Of a stretch of 64,000 nt of DNA, positions 9,464-18,681 are shown in pieces. The number at the start of each line of letters is the position of its first letter. The stretch's first letter is position 1. The notes beneath the pieces are model-generated. The model was not told where the DNA came from and did no database searches. It saw nothing but the letters and a program-made list of their open reading frames with translations. The position numbers were made by a program, and so were the translations under genes. Origin of the DNA: Limnobacter sp. 130 (lineage in GTDB: Bacteria > Pseudomonadota > Gammaproteobacteria > Burkholderiales > Burkholderiaceae_B); NCBI RefSeq assembly GCF_902506325.1, contig NZ_LR732330.1, forward strand, positions 372,001 to 436,000, written 5' to 3'.

Positions 9464-10234
9464 TCAGGCTTCCTTGCGGCGAAACACCCAAGTGTTTTCA
9501 GTGGATTCTTTGGCTGCAAAAGAATAACCGGCGACCTTGAATTTTTTCAGTTGCTCTACATCAGTGATGCGTTGATCAACAATGTGACGGGCCATCAGGC
9601 CGCGGGCCTTTTTTGCAAAGAAGCTAATGATTTTGTACTGACCATTTTTATAGTCTTGAAAGGCAGGCTGTACCACACGTGCATTCAAAGCCTTGGTATC
9701 GACCGACTTGAAATATTCATCCGAAGCCAGGTTCACCAGCACCGGGTCTTTTTTGCCGAGCTCTTTGTTCAAAGCGGGCGCCACAGTTTGCTTCCAGTAC
9801 GCGTACAAATCTTTGCCTGCCGAATTGGGCAGCTTGGTGCCCATTTCAAGCCGATAAGGTTGCATTAAATCGAGCGGGCGAAGAATGCCGTACAAACCCG
9901 ACAAAATACGCACATGCTTTTGGGCAAAGGCCAGTCCATCTTCGTCCAGGGTTTTGGCATCAAAACCATCGTACACATCGCCATTGAACGCCAGCAATGC
10001 AGGCCGCGAATTTTTCTTGGTGAACTTGGTTGACCATTCGCTGTAACGCGTTGCGTTAAGCACCCCCAACTTGTCAGAAACTGACATGAGTTTGGAAATA
10101 TCAGCCGGACTCATAGGGCGAAGAATGTTCACCAACTCGGCTGCCTGCTCAACAAATTGGGGCTGCGTGCTGGTTGAAACGGACAAGGGTGTTTCGTAAT
10201 CGAGCGATTTTGCGGGAGAAAGAACTACAAGCAT
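9464..10234 (-). CDS. yaaA: Peroxide stress resistance protein YaaA (DUF328)
   Basis: YaaA lowers intracellular free iron and limits Fenton damage during peroxide stress; it is a DNA-binding protein of the DUF328/UPF0246 family. The 256-residue protein starts [17 protein letters not shown], almost the same as the family start, and contains [35 protein letters not shown] and VNLASDEYF. Another ATG two codons upstream (10240) is possible. The TGA stop lies two bases before the surE TTG, so yaaA heads a yaaA-surE-pcm-nlpD transcription unit. It is divergent from lexA across a 299-base gap. Confidence 0.93.
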   Translation of the reverse strand: MLVVLSPAKSLDYETPLSVSTSTQPQFVEQAAELVNILRPMSPADISKLMSVSDKLGVLNATRYSEWSTKFTKKNSRPALLAFNGDVYDGFDAKTLDEDGLAFAQKHVRILSGLYGILRPLDLMQPYRLEMGTKLPNSAGKDLYAYWKQTVAPALNKELGKKDPVLVNLASDEYFKSVDTKALNARVVQPAFQDYKNGQYKIISFFAKKARGLMARHIVDQRITDVEQLKKFKVAGYSFAAKESTENTWVFRRKEA

Positions 10235-10476
10235 GGACATGCATCACCTGGTTGTTACTACGGGTTTATTATCGCAGGATCTGGCAGGTGATTCAGGGAC
10301 AGGGTGGTGTGAAGCCGGGAAAAATACCCAATACAAGGTATGCGAGACACTGGTTTTTTTGAGGTTGGCCGCGGATGCGACATTGTCGCTCCGCTTCTGG
10401 CCGTGTCTCCCAGGCTGTCTCTCCCGAAGATGAATGTATTACCTGTCATATGCACAAATGGATTCAAGCAAATGTG

Positions 10477-10510
10477 TTGGCAAGTTTTGATTTACTGTAT
10501 ATAATCACAG
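10477..10510 (+). promoter_or_regulatory. lexA promoter with overlapping LexA (SOS) box
   Basis: A near-ideal sigma-70 promoter is present: -35 TTGGCA (10477-10482), 17 bases, -10 TATAAT (10500-10505). Overlapping the -10 is CTGTATATAATCACAG (10495-10510), a full match to the LexA operator CTGT-N8-ACAG. LexA bound here would block RNA polymerase, giving autoregulation and SOS induction. No second box lies before imuA, so the whole lexA-imuA-imuB-dnaE2 run probably depends on this site. The rest of the 299-base gap to yaaA shows only a short GCGAC/GTCGC inverted repeat. Confidence 0.88.
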
Positions 10511-10533
10511 CATGTCAATTCGAGATTGGTGCC

Positions 10534-11196
10534 ATGAAAGGTTTAACTGCTCGTCAACAAGAAATTCTGGATCTGATTCGCGATCAAATCGCGCAATTTG
10601 GCCGCCCCCCTACCCGTGCTGAAATTGCACGGCAATTGGGCTTTCGCTCTGCCAACGCGGCAGAAGATCACTTACAGGCTTTGGCCAAGAAAAACGTCAT
10701 CGCGCTCGATGCCAGCACCTCGCGCGGCATTCGCCTGCTGGGTGAATATGCTGAAGGTTTGGAAGAAACCGCCAGCAAGGCAGCCGAACGTGCATTCGAG
10801 CATTTCATGCAACTGCCGCTAATTGGCCGTGTTGCAGCAGGCAGCCCGATTCTTGCGCAAGAACACGTGGAAAAACAAATTCCGGTTGATCCATCGCTCT
10901 TTCCCGACAAGCCCGATTACCTGCTGAAAGTACGTGGCATGTCCATGAAAGACATCGGCATTATGGATGGCGACTTGTTGGCAGTAAAAAAAGCAAGCAC
11001 CGCACGCGCAGGTCAGGTGGTGGTTGCGCGTGTGAACGACGATGTCACCGTGAAACGTTTTTTTCAGAAAGGCCATGTGGTTGAGCTGCAAGCTGAAAAC
11101 AGCGATTTCGCCCCCATTGAAGTCGACTTGCGAACAGAAACATTCGCAATTGAAGGTTTGGCTGTTGGTTTGATCCGCCAGGGCCAGTTGCACTAA
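10534..11196 (+). CDS. lexA: SOS repressor LexA
   Basis: LexA represses DNA-damage genes and cleaves itself when RecA filaments form. From the ATG at 10534 it has 220 residues. The N-terminal winged HTH (residues 1-65) has [16 protein letters not shown]. The self-cleavage site is Ala102-Gly103 (VAAGSPI), and the catalytic dyad is Ser137 (RGMSMKDIG) and Lys174 (VTVKRFF). The start fits the usual MxxLTxRQxE beginning of the family; open sequence further upstream contains the promoter and is not coding. It is followed 24 bases later by imuA. Confidence 0.97.
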   Translation: MKGLTARQQEILDLIRDQIAQFGRPPTRAEIARQLGFRSANAAEDHLQALAKKNVIALDASTSRGIRLLGEYAEGLEETASKAAERAFEHFMQLPLIGRVAAGSPILAQEHVEKQIPVDPSLFPDKPDYLLKVRGMSMKDIGIMDGDLLAVKKASTARAGQVVVARVNDDVTVKRFFQKGHVVELQAENSDFAPIEVDLRTETFAIEGLAVGLIRQGQLH

Positions 11197-11220
11197 AAAG
11201 CAGTCATTGCACCAAGAGCA

Positions 11221-11985
11221 ATGTCGGGGGTTGTTGTGTCATCTGATCTTGCCAACATTCACCCTGGCGTTTGGCGCGCCCATCAGCTTGCCAGCGACAC
11301 CAGCGCACGCATACCTAGCGGCTTTGCTGCCCTGGATCAACAATTGCCAGGGGGTGGCTGGCCCACCCGAAACCTGATTGAACTGCTGTTGAAACACCAC
11401 GGCATCGGCGAGCTTCGCTTTCTGATCCCCGTGTTACGCAAGCTTTCGCTGGAACAAAAAAAACTGGTGCTGATTGGCGCGCCACTGCTTCCACTTACAC
11501 CCGTATTTGAACAGTTCGGTGTGGCTTTAAACCAAGTCCATTTAATTCAAACCGACAAACCTCAAGATCGGCTTTGGGCGATTGAACAAGTACTTCAAAG
11601 CGATTCATTTGGTGCGCTTTTCATGTGGTTGCCCGAGGAAAAAGCATTGTGCAGCCCCACCGTGTTACGCCGCTTGCAATACCAGGCCACACGCTCACAA
11701 GGTTTAAGTTTTGTATTTCGCCCTATTCGGGCACAAATTCAGCCCTCCCCGGCTTCGCTGCGTTTGTGCCTGACCGCGCAAAGCCCCAACAGCTTGCGCG
11801 TGCATTTGATCAAACGCAGGGGCCCTGTGCTGGAACAAGCAGTATTGATTGATTTACCCAAACCGCAAGGTGCTTTACCCGACACCCCGCACTCACAGGA
11901 GCTTGTTCGTGCGCTGGATCGCCCTGAGTTACAAACAAACTTTCAAACAACCCTGCAAGCCACAGGAAACTACACCTCAGTTTGA
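11221..11985 (+). CDS. imuA: ImuA, translesion synthesis-associated RecA-like protein
   Basis: ImuA is a RecA-like accessory protein of the ImuA-ImuB-DnaE2 mutasome, which copies damaged DNA at the cost of mutations. The 254-residue protein shows the family start PSGFAALDQQLPGGGWP followed by LIELLLKHHGIGELRFLIPVL, where a classical Walker A would sit but is poorly kept, as in other ImuA proteins. It lies 24 bases after lexA with AAGAG as ribosome site. It overlaps imuB by 77 bases in a different frame, which suggests tight coupling. Confidence 0.9.
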   Translation: MSGVVVSSDLANIHPGVWRAHQLASDTSARIPSGFAALDQQLPGGGWPTRNLIELLLKHHGIGELRFLIPVLRKLSLEQKKLVLIGAPLLPLTPVFEQFGVALNQVHLIQTDKPQDRLWAIEQVLQSDSFGALFMWLPEEKALCSPTVLRRLQYQATRSQGLSFVFRPIRAQIQPSPASLRLCLTAQSPNSLRVHLIKRRGPVLEQAVLIDLPKPQGALPDTPHSQELVRALDRPELQTNFQTTLQATGNYTSV

Positions 11986-13282
11986 CGCCAATTCACTATT
12001 TGAATTGGCAGCACATTACAGCCCGATGGTGTGTTGGCGACAAGACCAACACCATGAATATGCGGGGTGGTTGGTTGAAGTGCACAGCAGCTTCAGGCTG
12101 TTTGGTGGTGCACAGGCTTTGCTTTCGCAATTGTGGCAAAGCGCAGAAGAGTTTCCTGGTGAACTGCAACTGGCCAACCACCACACCGCCACTGGGGCTT
12201 GGTGGCTTGGTAAATGTGCACCTGCGCACACTGAAAGTGACTTTCTGGCCATGCTGAGTTTCAATGACAACAGCTTGTTGTCCCTGCCAACACATGCACT
12301 GGATTGCGATTTAAAGTTACAAACCACCTGGCAACAATGCGGCTTTAATCGCATTGGTGATTTGTGGCGTTTGCCGCGCGACGGGTTTTTAAAACGCTTT
12401 GGCGCACAGGCACTGGCAGAACTTGATTCAGGCTTTGGCGTTCAAAACAAATTGGCACCAGGCGCGGTTACCCACACACCTGCCAACACCTTTGAACAAG
12501 AAACAGAATTGCCGTTTCACAGCGACAGGCTAGACCTGATTGAGCACCATGCACAAACCCTGCTTCAAGCAGTGTGCCGCTGGTTAAAGCAGCAAAAACA
12601 TGGTGCGCGTGAATTGCACTGGTCCTTCAAGCATGCGCATGGTGAAGAAATCTTGCGCCTTCGAAGTGCGCAGCCCACCGACTGCCTTGATACCTGGAAA
12701 CGGCTGCTGCACCACCAACTGGGGCGAATGCAATTTGAAGATGACGTACGCAACCTGCGGGTACAGTGCGCGCACAGTGAATTGCTGCCCAATATAAACA
12801 CCAGTTTTTTACCCGATCCTGGGAAAAGCTTGCACAATTGGGACAATACCTGCGATGTTCTGCGCGCGCGCCTGGGCGAACAAACCGTGTTGTTTGCAGC
12901 CACTGAAAGCGACCCAAGACCGGAATGCAGCGTTGTGTTGCAGCCTGTCCCCTTAATTAAAAATTCAAATACTGCCTTTAAAAAAGGCGATAAAACACAC
13001 GCCCCTGAACTGAACAACGCCACCTTGCCCTGCAGTGCGCCAAGGCCTTTGTGGTTGTTGCCACAGCCCAAACCCTTGCAAGGTAAAACCCCAAGCTGGC
13101 AAGCCGGTGGCCCCTGGCAGTTGCTCAGTGGCCCTGAGCGTGTTGAGTTTGGCTGGTGGGATGCCCAACCTTGCAAACGCGATTACTATTGCGCACGCGA
13201 CAGCAACTCGAGTTTGGTGTGGCTGTACCAAGACCTGCTTGAAAACAACACACGCTGGTTTTTACACGGTTACTTTGCATGA
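11909..13282 (+). CDS. imuB: ImuB, catalytically inactive Y-family polymerase subunit
   Basis: ImuB is a Y-family polymerase relative that acts as the hub of the mutasome, binding ImuA, DnaE2 and the beta clamp. The likely start is GTG at 11909, preceded by AGGAG at seven bases and giving the typical (V)RWIALS beginning; it lies inside imuA. The 457-residue protein keeps the palm and finger layout (FELAAHYSPMVCW, IGDLWRLPRDGFLKRFG) but lacks the polymerase acidic triad. That agrees with ImuB being non-catalytic. It ends with a four-base ATGA overlap with dnaE2. Confidence 0.88.
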   Translation: MRWIALSYKQTFKQPCKPQETTPQFDANSLFELAAHYSPMVCWRQDQHHEYAGWLVEVHSSFRLFGGAQALLSQLWQSAEEFPGELQLANHHTATGAWWLGKCAPAHTESDFLAMLSFNDNSLLSLPTHALDCDLKLQTTWQQCGFNRIGDLWRLPRDGFLKRFGAQALAELDSGFGVQNKLAPGAVTHTPANTFEQETELPFHSDRLDLIEHHAQTLLQAVCRWLKQQKHGARELHWSFKHAHGEEILRLRSAQPTDCLDTWKRLLHHQLGRMQFEDDVRNLRVQCAHSELLPNINTSFLPDPGKSLHNWDNTCDVLRARLGEQTVLFAATESDPRPECSVVLQPVPLIKNSNTAFKKGDKTHAPELNNATLPCSAPRPLWLLPQPKPLQGKTPSWQAGGPWQLLSGPERVEFGWWDAQPCKRDYYCARDSNSSLVWLYQDLLENNTRWFLHGYFA

Positions 13283-16200
13283 CTCAAACCATGGAAAATC
13301 CGATCCGCTTTGCGGAACCACTGGCATTGAGCAATTTCAGTTTTTTAAAAAGTGCATCGCACCCCGAAGAACTGGTTCAACAGGCGAAACTACTGGGTTA
13401 CAGCGCCATTGGCATTGCCGATGAATGTTCGCTTGCCGGCATTGTTCGCGCACACCAGGCCGCCAAGGAAAGCGGCATACAACTGCTGGTGGGTGCGCAA
13501 TTTCTGTTTGCACACAGCAGTCAATTTGCTGGCCAGCGCATTGCCCTGGTTGTGAAAAATAAGACGGGTTACACCCACTTGTGCCGGTTGATTACACAGG
13601 CACGCAGCCGTGCATTCAAAGGCGATTACCTGTTTACCCGCGAAGACCTTGCCGACATTCCACCCGGACTGCATTTATTGCTGCTACCCGATGAGCGCAA
13701 CAAAGAAAACTTGGCTGTACTGCTAAGTTGGTGCGCCAAACGCTTCACTGGCCGAATGCACTTGGTGTGCAATTTGCAGCACAGGGGGTTTGACAAAGCA
13801 TGGTTGCTGCACTTGCAAACTTTGGCCCACTTGCACCATGTCGAATTAATGGCCAGCAATTTGCCTGTGATGCATTCAAGCGAACGAAAAAACCTGCATG
13901 ATGTGCTCACTGCCATTCGGCTGAACTGCAGCCTGAACGAGGCCAGACCCTTTCTGGAAACGAATGCGCAACGTTGCCTGCAACCCTTGCAGGTACTTGC
14001 CCAAATTTACCCGCACACCTTGCTTGAGCAAACCACGACACTGGCGGCGCAATGTGTATTTTCGCTCGATGAATTGCGCTACCAGTACCCCCGTGAAATC
14101 AGCCCAGAAGGCCTGGAGCCCACAGAGTACTTGCGCCTGCTTGTAGAGCAAGGTGCGATGCAGCGCTACAGCAACGCAGTACCCGCAAAAGTTCGAAAAC
14201 AGATTGAACATGAATTGACGCTGATTGAAGAACTGAAATTTGAGGCTTACTTTTTAACCGTTCACGACATTGTTCGCTTTGCGCGTTCGCGCAATATTTT
14301 GTGCCAGGGACGTGGATCTGCCGCCAATTCCGTGGTGTGTTATTGCCTGCACATTACTGAAGTAAACCCCGACAAAATGGCGGTGCTGTTTGAGCGTTTT
14401 ATTAGCCGCGAACGCAACGAGCCACCCGACATCGACGTGGACTTTGAACACACACGCCGCGAAGAAGTGATTCAATACATATACAAAAAATATGGTCGTG
14501 ACCGGGCCGCATTGGCCGCCAGTGTAGTGGTGTACCGGCCCCGCTCGGCACTGCGGGATGTGGGGAAAGCATTGGGATTGCCCACTGACGTGATTGAGCA
14601 ATTGGCCAAGTCACAAGATGGCGGTTACAGCCGCAGCATGCGTGTCGACCACATGGTGCAGGCGGGAATTGATGTGCGTCAAACCACGATTCAACATTGC
14701 GTGCATTTGGCTGATGAACTACTGGGTTTTCCGCGGCATTTGTCGCAACACACAGGTGGCTTTGTGATTGCGCGCGACAGCCTGACTGAACTGGTGCCGG
14801 TTGAAAATGCATCCATGCCAGGCCGCAGCGTGATTCAGTGGGACAAAGACGACCTGGATGCCATGGGCCTGATGAAAGTGGATGTATTGGCGCTGGGAAT
14901 GCTGAGCGCCATCCGCATGACACTGGACGAACTGCACAAAAAGCGGGGCGCCCCCCAAACCCTGCAAGCCATACCGCCTGAAGACAGCGCAGCTTACGAC
15001 ATGATGTGCAAGGCCGACACTGTGGGTGTGTTTCAAATAGAAAGCCGCGCACAAATGGGCATGCTGCCACGACTGCAACCCCGCGAATATTACGACCTGG
15101 TAATTCAAGTGGCCATTGTGCGACCCGGCCCCATTCAAGGCGGCATGGTTCACCCGTTCCTAAAACGCAGGCAACGCCTGGAGGCAGTGAACTACCCCTC
15201 GGATGCCTTGAAAGAGGCACTGGGTCGCACCGAGGGCGTACCGATTTTTCAGGAACAAGTGATGCAGGTGGCCATTTTGGCCGCAGGCTTTACACCGGGC
15301 GAGGCCGATGCGCTGCGCCGCGGCATGGCAGCCTGGAAGCGCAAGGGTGGCCTGCACCATTTTTATGAACGTGTGGTGGGTGGCATGGTAGAACGCGGCT
15401 ACACCCGCGAGTTTGCCGAAAGTATTTTCAGGCAAATGGAAGGCTTTGGCGAATATGGCTTTCCGGAAAGCCATGCAGCCAGTTTCGCGATGCTGGTGTA
15501 TGCGTCGGCCTGGCTGAAATGCCACCACCCGGATGCATTTTTGTGTGGCTTGCTCAACGCTCAACCCATGGGTTTTTATGCACCTTCGCAACTGATTCAA
15601 GATGCGCAAAGGCACGGGGTGAAAGTATTGCCCGTGGATGTGCAATGCAGTGCGTTTGAAACCCGGCTGGACAGTTGCAACGGCACCCTGCTCCCTGTTC
15701 GCTTGGGCCTGAACCGTGTGAATGGCCTGAAAAACGATGCTGCTTTGCGCATTGTTCGAACCCGTGAACAAGGCCTGTTTGAAAGTGTGGAAGACCTGAC
15801 CAAACGCGCACAGCTTGACCGCGCTGACCTGCTTGCGCTGGCCGACGCCAATGCGCTGGAACAACTGGCCGGGCACCGCCGCCAAGCTGTGTGGCAAACT
15901 GCAGCAACCGAAACAAATGGCTTTCGACATGGCGCAAGAAACCCAGACTTGCTAACCCACACCCGAAGCAATGAAACACCGCTTGCATTGCCAAAGGCCA
16001 GCGAACTGGAAGACATGCTGGCTGATTACCGCGCAACCGGTGCAAGCCTTCAACACCACCCTATTTCATTTTTGCGCAAGCAACTGGCACCTTACAAAAT
16101 AAGGCAGGTTGAAGAATTGCGCACCTACCCGAACGGCCGATTGGCGCGTGCCTGCGGCATTGTGACGCACCGGCAACGCCCGGCCACTGCGCATGGCACC

Positions 16201-16419
16201 GTGTTTTTAAACCTTGAAGATGAAACAGGCAATGTGAATGTCATTGTGTGGAACAGCCTGGCAGAGGAACAGCGGCAAGTGTTACGCAATGCGCAAATCA
16301 TGGGCGTATTTGGCATATGGCAGCGCGAAGGCGAAGTATGTAATTTGGTAGCACGCAGGCTGGTGGACTACACCCACCTGCTTGCGCAACTACAAACACC
16401 TTCTCGCGATTTCAAATAG
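13279..16419 (+). CDS. dnaE2: Error-prone DNA polymerase DnaE2 (ImuC)
   Basis: DnaE2 is the C-family polymerase that performs error-prone lesion bypass after SOS induction. The 1046-residue protein has an N-terminal PHP domain (FSFLKSASHPEELV, beginning about residue 15). The catalytic Asp residues sit in PPDIDVDFEH (about 382-390). SQHTGGFVIA and GFGEYGFPESHAASFA are conserved polymerase motifs, and a C-terminal OB fold lies near 950-1020 (ARACGIVTHRQRPATAHG). The DnaE1-type C-terminal tau-binding region is absent, as expected. Its stop is only 12 bases from the convergent parE stop, and no terminator is visible between them. Confidence 0.95.
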   Translation: MTQTMENPIRFAEPLALSNFSFLKSASHPEELVQQAKLLGYSAIGIADECSLAGIVRAHQAAKESGIQLLVGAQFLFAHSSQFAGQRIALVVKNKTGYTHLCRLITQARSRAFKGDYLFTREDLADIPPGLHLLLLPDERNKENLAVLLSWCAKRFTGRMHLVCNLQHRGFDKAWLLHLQTLAHLHHVELMASNLPVMHSSERKNLHDVLTAIRLNCSLNEARPFLETNAQRCLQPLQVLAQIYPHTLLEQTTTLAAQCVFSLDELRYQYPREISPEGLEPTEYLRLLVEQGAMQRYSNAVPAKVRKQIEHELTLIEELKFEAYFLTVHDIVRFARSRNILCQGRGSAANSVVCYCLHITEVNPDKMAVLFERFISRERNEPPDIDVDFEHTRREEVIQYIYKKYGRDRAALAASVVVYRPRSALRDVGKALGLPTDVIEQLAKSQDGGYSRSMRVDHMVQAGIDVRQTTIQHCVHLADELLGFPRHLSQHTGGFVIARDSLTELVPVENASMPGRSVIQWDKDDLDAMGLMKVDVLALGMLSAIRMTLDELHKKRGAPQTLQAIPPEDSAAYDMMCKADTVGVFQIESRAQMGMLPRLQPREYYDLVIQVAIVRPGPIQGGMVHPFLKRRQRLEAVNYPSDALKEALGRTEGVPIFQEQVMQVAILAAGFTPGEADALRRGMAAWKRKGGLHHFYERVVGGMVERGYTREFAESIFRQMEGFGEYGFPESHAASFAMLVYASAWLKCHHPDAFLCGLLNAQPMGFYAPSQLIQDAQRHGVKVLPVDVQCSAFETRLDSCNGTLLPVRLGLNRVNGLKNDAALRIVRTREQGLFESVEDLTKRAQLDRADLLALADANALEQLAGHRRQAVWQTAATETNGFRHGARNPDLLTHTRSNETPLALPKASELEDMLADYRATGASLQHHPISFLRKQLAPYKIRQVEELRTYPNGRLARACGIVTHRQRPATAHGTVFLNLEDETGNVNVIVWNSLAEEQRQVLRNAQIMGVFGIWQREGEVCNLVARRLVDYTHLLAQLQTPSRDFK

Positions 16420-16431
16420 ACCGGGGACAAA

Positions 16432-18393
16432 TCAGATATCCACTTCAACCAAATTGCCTTTGTCTTCCAGCCAGATGCGGCGTGCACCACTTTCAGTGCG
16501 TCCCATCAACATGTGCATCATGGCGTTGGTTTGGTCTACATCGAGGCTGCCCAAAGTAACCGGCAACAAACGGCGCGTGTCTGGGTTCAAAGTGGTTTCC
16601 CAAAGTTGCTCCGCATTCATTTCGCCCAAACCCTTGAAGCGGGAAATCTTGATGTTCGCCTCTTTCACACCTTCCTTGCCCAGCTTGTCTTGCACGGCGT
16701 AAAGCTCGGCTTCGTCCAGACAATACAGTTTGCGTGCAGGCTTCTTGCCCTGTGCAGGCACATCCACGCGGAATAACGGCGGGCGAGCCACATACAAATT
16801 CTGGCTGCGAATGAGCGCAGGGAAATGTTTGTAGAACAAGGTGAGCAGCAACACCTGAATGTGCGAACCGTCCACATCGGCATCGGAAAGAATACAAATT
16901 TTGCCGTAACGCAAACCGCTCAAGTCGGGGTTGTCGTTCACACCATGGGGGTCTACACCAATGGCCACTGCAATGTCGTGAATTTCCTGATTGGCAAACA
17001 GACGGTCTTTGTCGGTTTCCCAGGCATTGAGCACCTTGCCGCGCAAAGGCAACACCGCTTGAAATTCTTTGTCGCGCCCCATTTTTGCAGAGCCACCGGC
17101 GGAATCGCCCTCGACCAGGAATACTTCGTTCAAAGTAATGTCAGTGCTTTCACAATCGGTTAACTTGCCCGGCAAAATGGCCACCGAAGAGCTTTTTCGT
17201 TTTTCAACTTTTTGCGCTGCACGCGAACGGGCTTGCGCTTGTTTAATGGCCAGTTCAGCAATTTTTTTGCCGTCTTCCACATGCTGGTTCAACCACAACT
17301 CGAACGCAGGCTTCACCAGTGAGGACACCAAACGCACTGCATCGCGGCTGTTCAAGCGTTCCTTGATTTGACCTTGGAATTGCGGGTCGAGCACCTTGGC
17401 TGACAGCACAAAGTTGGCCTTGGAAAATATGTCATCAGGCATCAATTTAATGCCCTTGGGCATGAGCGAATGCATTTCGCAGAATGCCTTGATGGCCTGG
17501 AACACAGCCTCGCGCAGGCCCGATTCATGGGTACCCCCGGCAGAAGTTGGAATCAGGTTGACATAACTTTCACGCACAGGCGCACCTTCGGCCACAAAGG
17601 CCAAGGCCCAGGCTGCGCCCTCGCCTTCAGCGAAACCTTCGTCGCGCAGCACATCCACGTTCAGGTCGCCACTGAACATGGGGGCGACCAGTTCACGGTC
17701 CAGCAACTCCTCGCGCAAAAAGCCACTCAAACCATCCTCAAACTTCCAGCGTTTGGCTTCACCGGTTTTCTCGGTCACGAGTACAACTTCCACGCCCTTG
17801 AGCAACACCGCCTTGCTTCTCAGCAAGCGATCCATTTCATTGAGAGGCAGTACAGCTGAGTCAAAGTACTGGGGATCGGGCCACACGCGCACCGTGGTTC
17901 CCTTTTTGGGATCGCCGCTGGCTTGGGGACGTACTTTCAGGGGCTCGATCACATCGCCACCGCTGAACACCAGTATGCCCACCTGCTTGTCGCGCACCGC
18001 GCTCACTTCAAGCCGGGTAGACAAGGCGTTGGTGACAGAAACACCCACACCGTGCAAACCGCCTGAGAAGCGGTAAGCTCCGCCATCGGCCTTGTTGAAC
18101 TTGCCACCTGCATGCAAGCGGGTAAACACCAGCTCGATTACGGGTACTTGTTCTTCAGGATGAAGGCCGATCGGGATGCCCCGCCCTTCGTCTTGCACCG
18201 ACACACTGCCATCGGTGTGAACGGTGACCGTAATTCTTGAACCAAAACCACCTAAGGCTTCATCAGCCGCGTTGTCGATTACCTCTTGAATAATGTGCAA
18301 GGGGCAGTCGGTGCGGGTGTACATGCCAGGGCGCTGCTTGACTGGCTCTAGCCCCTTAAGGACACGGATGGACGATTCTTGGTACTGGCTCAT
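16432..18393 (-). CDS. parE: DNA topoisomerase IV subunit B
   Basis: ParE is the ATPase subunit of topoisomerase IV, which with ParC decatenates sister chromosomes. From the ATG at 18393 it has 653 residues. The GHKL ATPase part is at the N-terminus (RPGMYTRTD, EVIDNAADEALGGFG, DEGRGIPIG, GLHGVGVSVTNALS). The TOPRIM part has VEGDSAGG and ILSDADVDGSHI. It ends with GAEYRRxWIEDxG-like SGARRIWLEDKGNL. Sequence upstream of 18393 in frame is not conserved. parC is not adjacent in this window, although parE and parC often sit together in relatives. Confidence 0.94.
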   Translation of the reverse strand: MSQYQESSIRVLKGLEPVKQRPGMYTRTDCPLHIIQEVIDNAADEALGGFGSRITVTVHTDGSVSVQDEGRGIPIGLHPEEQVPVIELVFTRLHAGGKFNKADGGAYRFSGGLHGVGVSVTNALSTRLEVSAVRDKQVGILVFSGGDVIEPLKVRPQASGDPKKGTTVRVWPDPQYFDSAVLPLNEMDRLLRSKAVLLKGVEVVLVTEKTGEAKRWKFEDGLSGFLREELLDRELVAPMFSGDLNVDVLRDEGFAEGEGAAWALAFVAEGAPVRESYVNLIPTSAGGTHESGLREAVFQAIKAFCEMHSLMPKGIKLMPDDIFSKANFVLSAKVLDPQFQGQIKERLNSRDAVRLVSSLVKPAFELWLNQHVEDGKKIAELAIKQAQARSRAAQKVEKRKSSSVAILPGKLTDCESTDITLNEVFLVEGDSAGGSAKMGRDKEFQAVLPLRGKVLNAWETDKDRLFANQEIHDIAVAIGVDPHGVNDNPDLSGLRYGKICILSDADVDGSHIQVLLLTLFYKHFPALIRSQNLYVARPPLFRVDVPAQGKKPARKLYCLDEAELYAVQDKLGKEGVKEANIKISRFKGLGEMNAEQLWETTLNPDTRRLLPVTLGSLDVDQTNAMMHMLMGRTESGARRIWLEDKGNLVEVDI

Positions 18394-18458
18394 GACAACC
18401 TGATAGTTCAATGACCGCTTGATGATACCAATAATTTCAGCCCATTTCGGGCCGTACT

Positions 18459-18487
18459 GGAACCATCTGCGGCTGTGCCAGCACTCA
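18459..18487 (+). promoter_or_regulatory. Putative ECF-type (hrp-box-like) promoter upstream of the sigma factor gene
   Basis: GGAACC (18459-18464), 16 bases, then GCACTCA (18481-18487) matches the HrpL hrp-box consensus GGAACC-N15/16-CCACNNA at all but one defined base. GGAAC is also the general -35 hallmark of many ECF sigma factors. It points at the sigma factor gene beginning at 18682, which would give a leader of roughly 190 bases. A single motif match can be chance; its position before an ECF gene and a chaperone-like gene is what makes it credible. Confidence 0.4.
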
Positions 18488-18549
18488 TGATCAAGATAGG
18501 AAATTTGTAGCGCGTGGTTAGCACACTTTTTAAGGCTAATAAAGCAGCA

Positions 18550-18578
18550 TGTCACCCCACCCCCTATCCATGGTGACA
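18550..18578. promoter_or_regulatory. Inverted repeat upstream of the ECF sigma gene
   Basis: TGTCACC (18550-18556) and GGTGACA (18572-18578) form perfect 7-base arms around a 15-base C-rich spacer, in the 288-base gap between parE and the sigma factor gene. It could be an operator or an RNA hairpin in the leader. No regulator can be assigned. Confidence 0.35.
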
Positions 18579-18681
18579 CCTCATTCGGACTTTTTGCAGC
18601 CTTGATACGCTGTGGCGTTATTTAAACCATTTGCCAAGGCCGACCATGATTCCACTTCCGTTTCAAGTAGAGAGGCTCGAC

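Noticed and set aside
14402-15220. Open frame of 272 codons on the minus strand inside dnaE2
   Set aside because: It lies wholly opposite conserved DnaE2 polymerase motifs and encodes a Cys/Arg/Pro-rich sequence with no recognisable fold.
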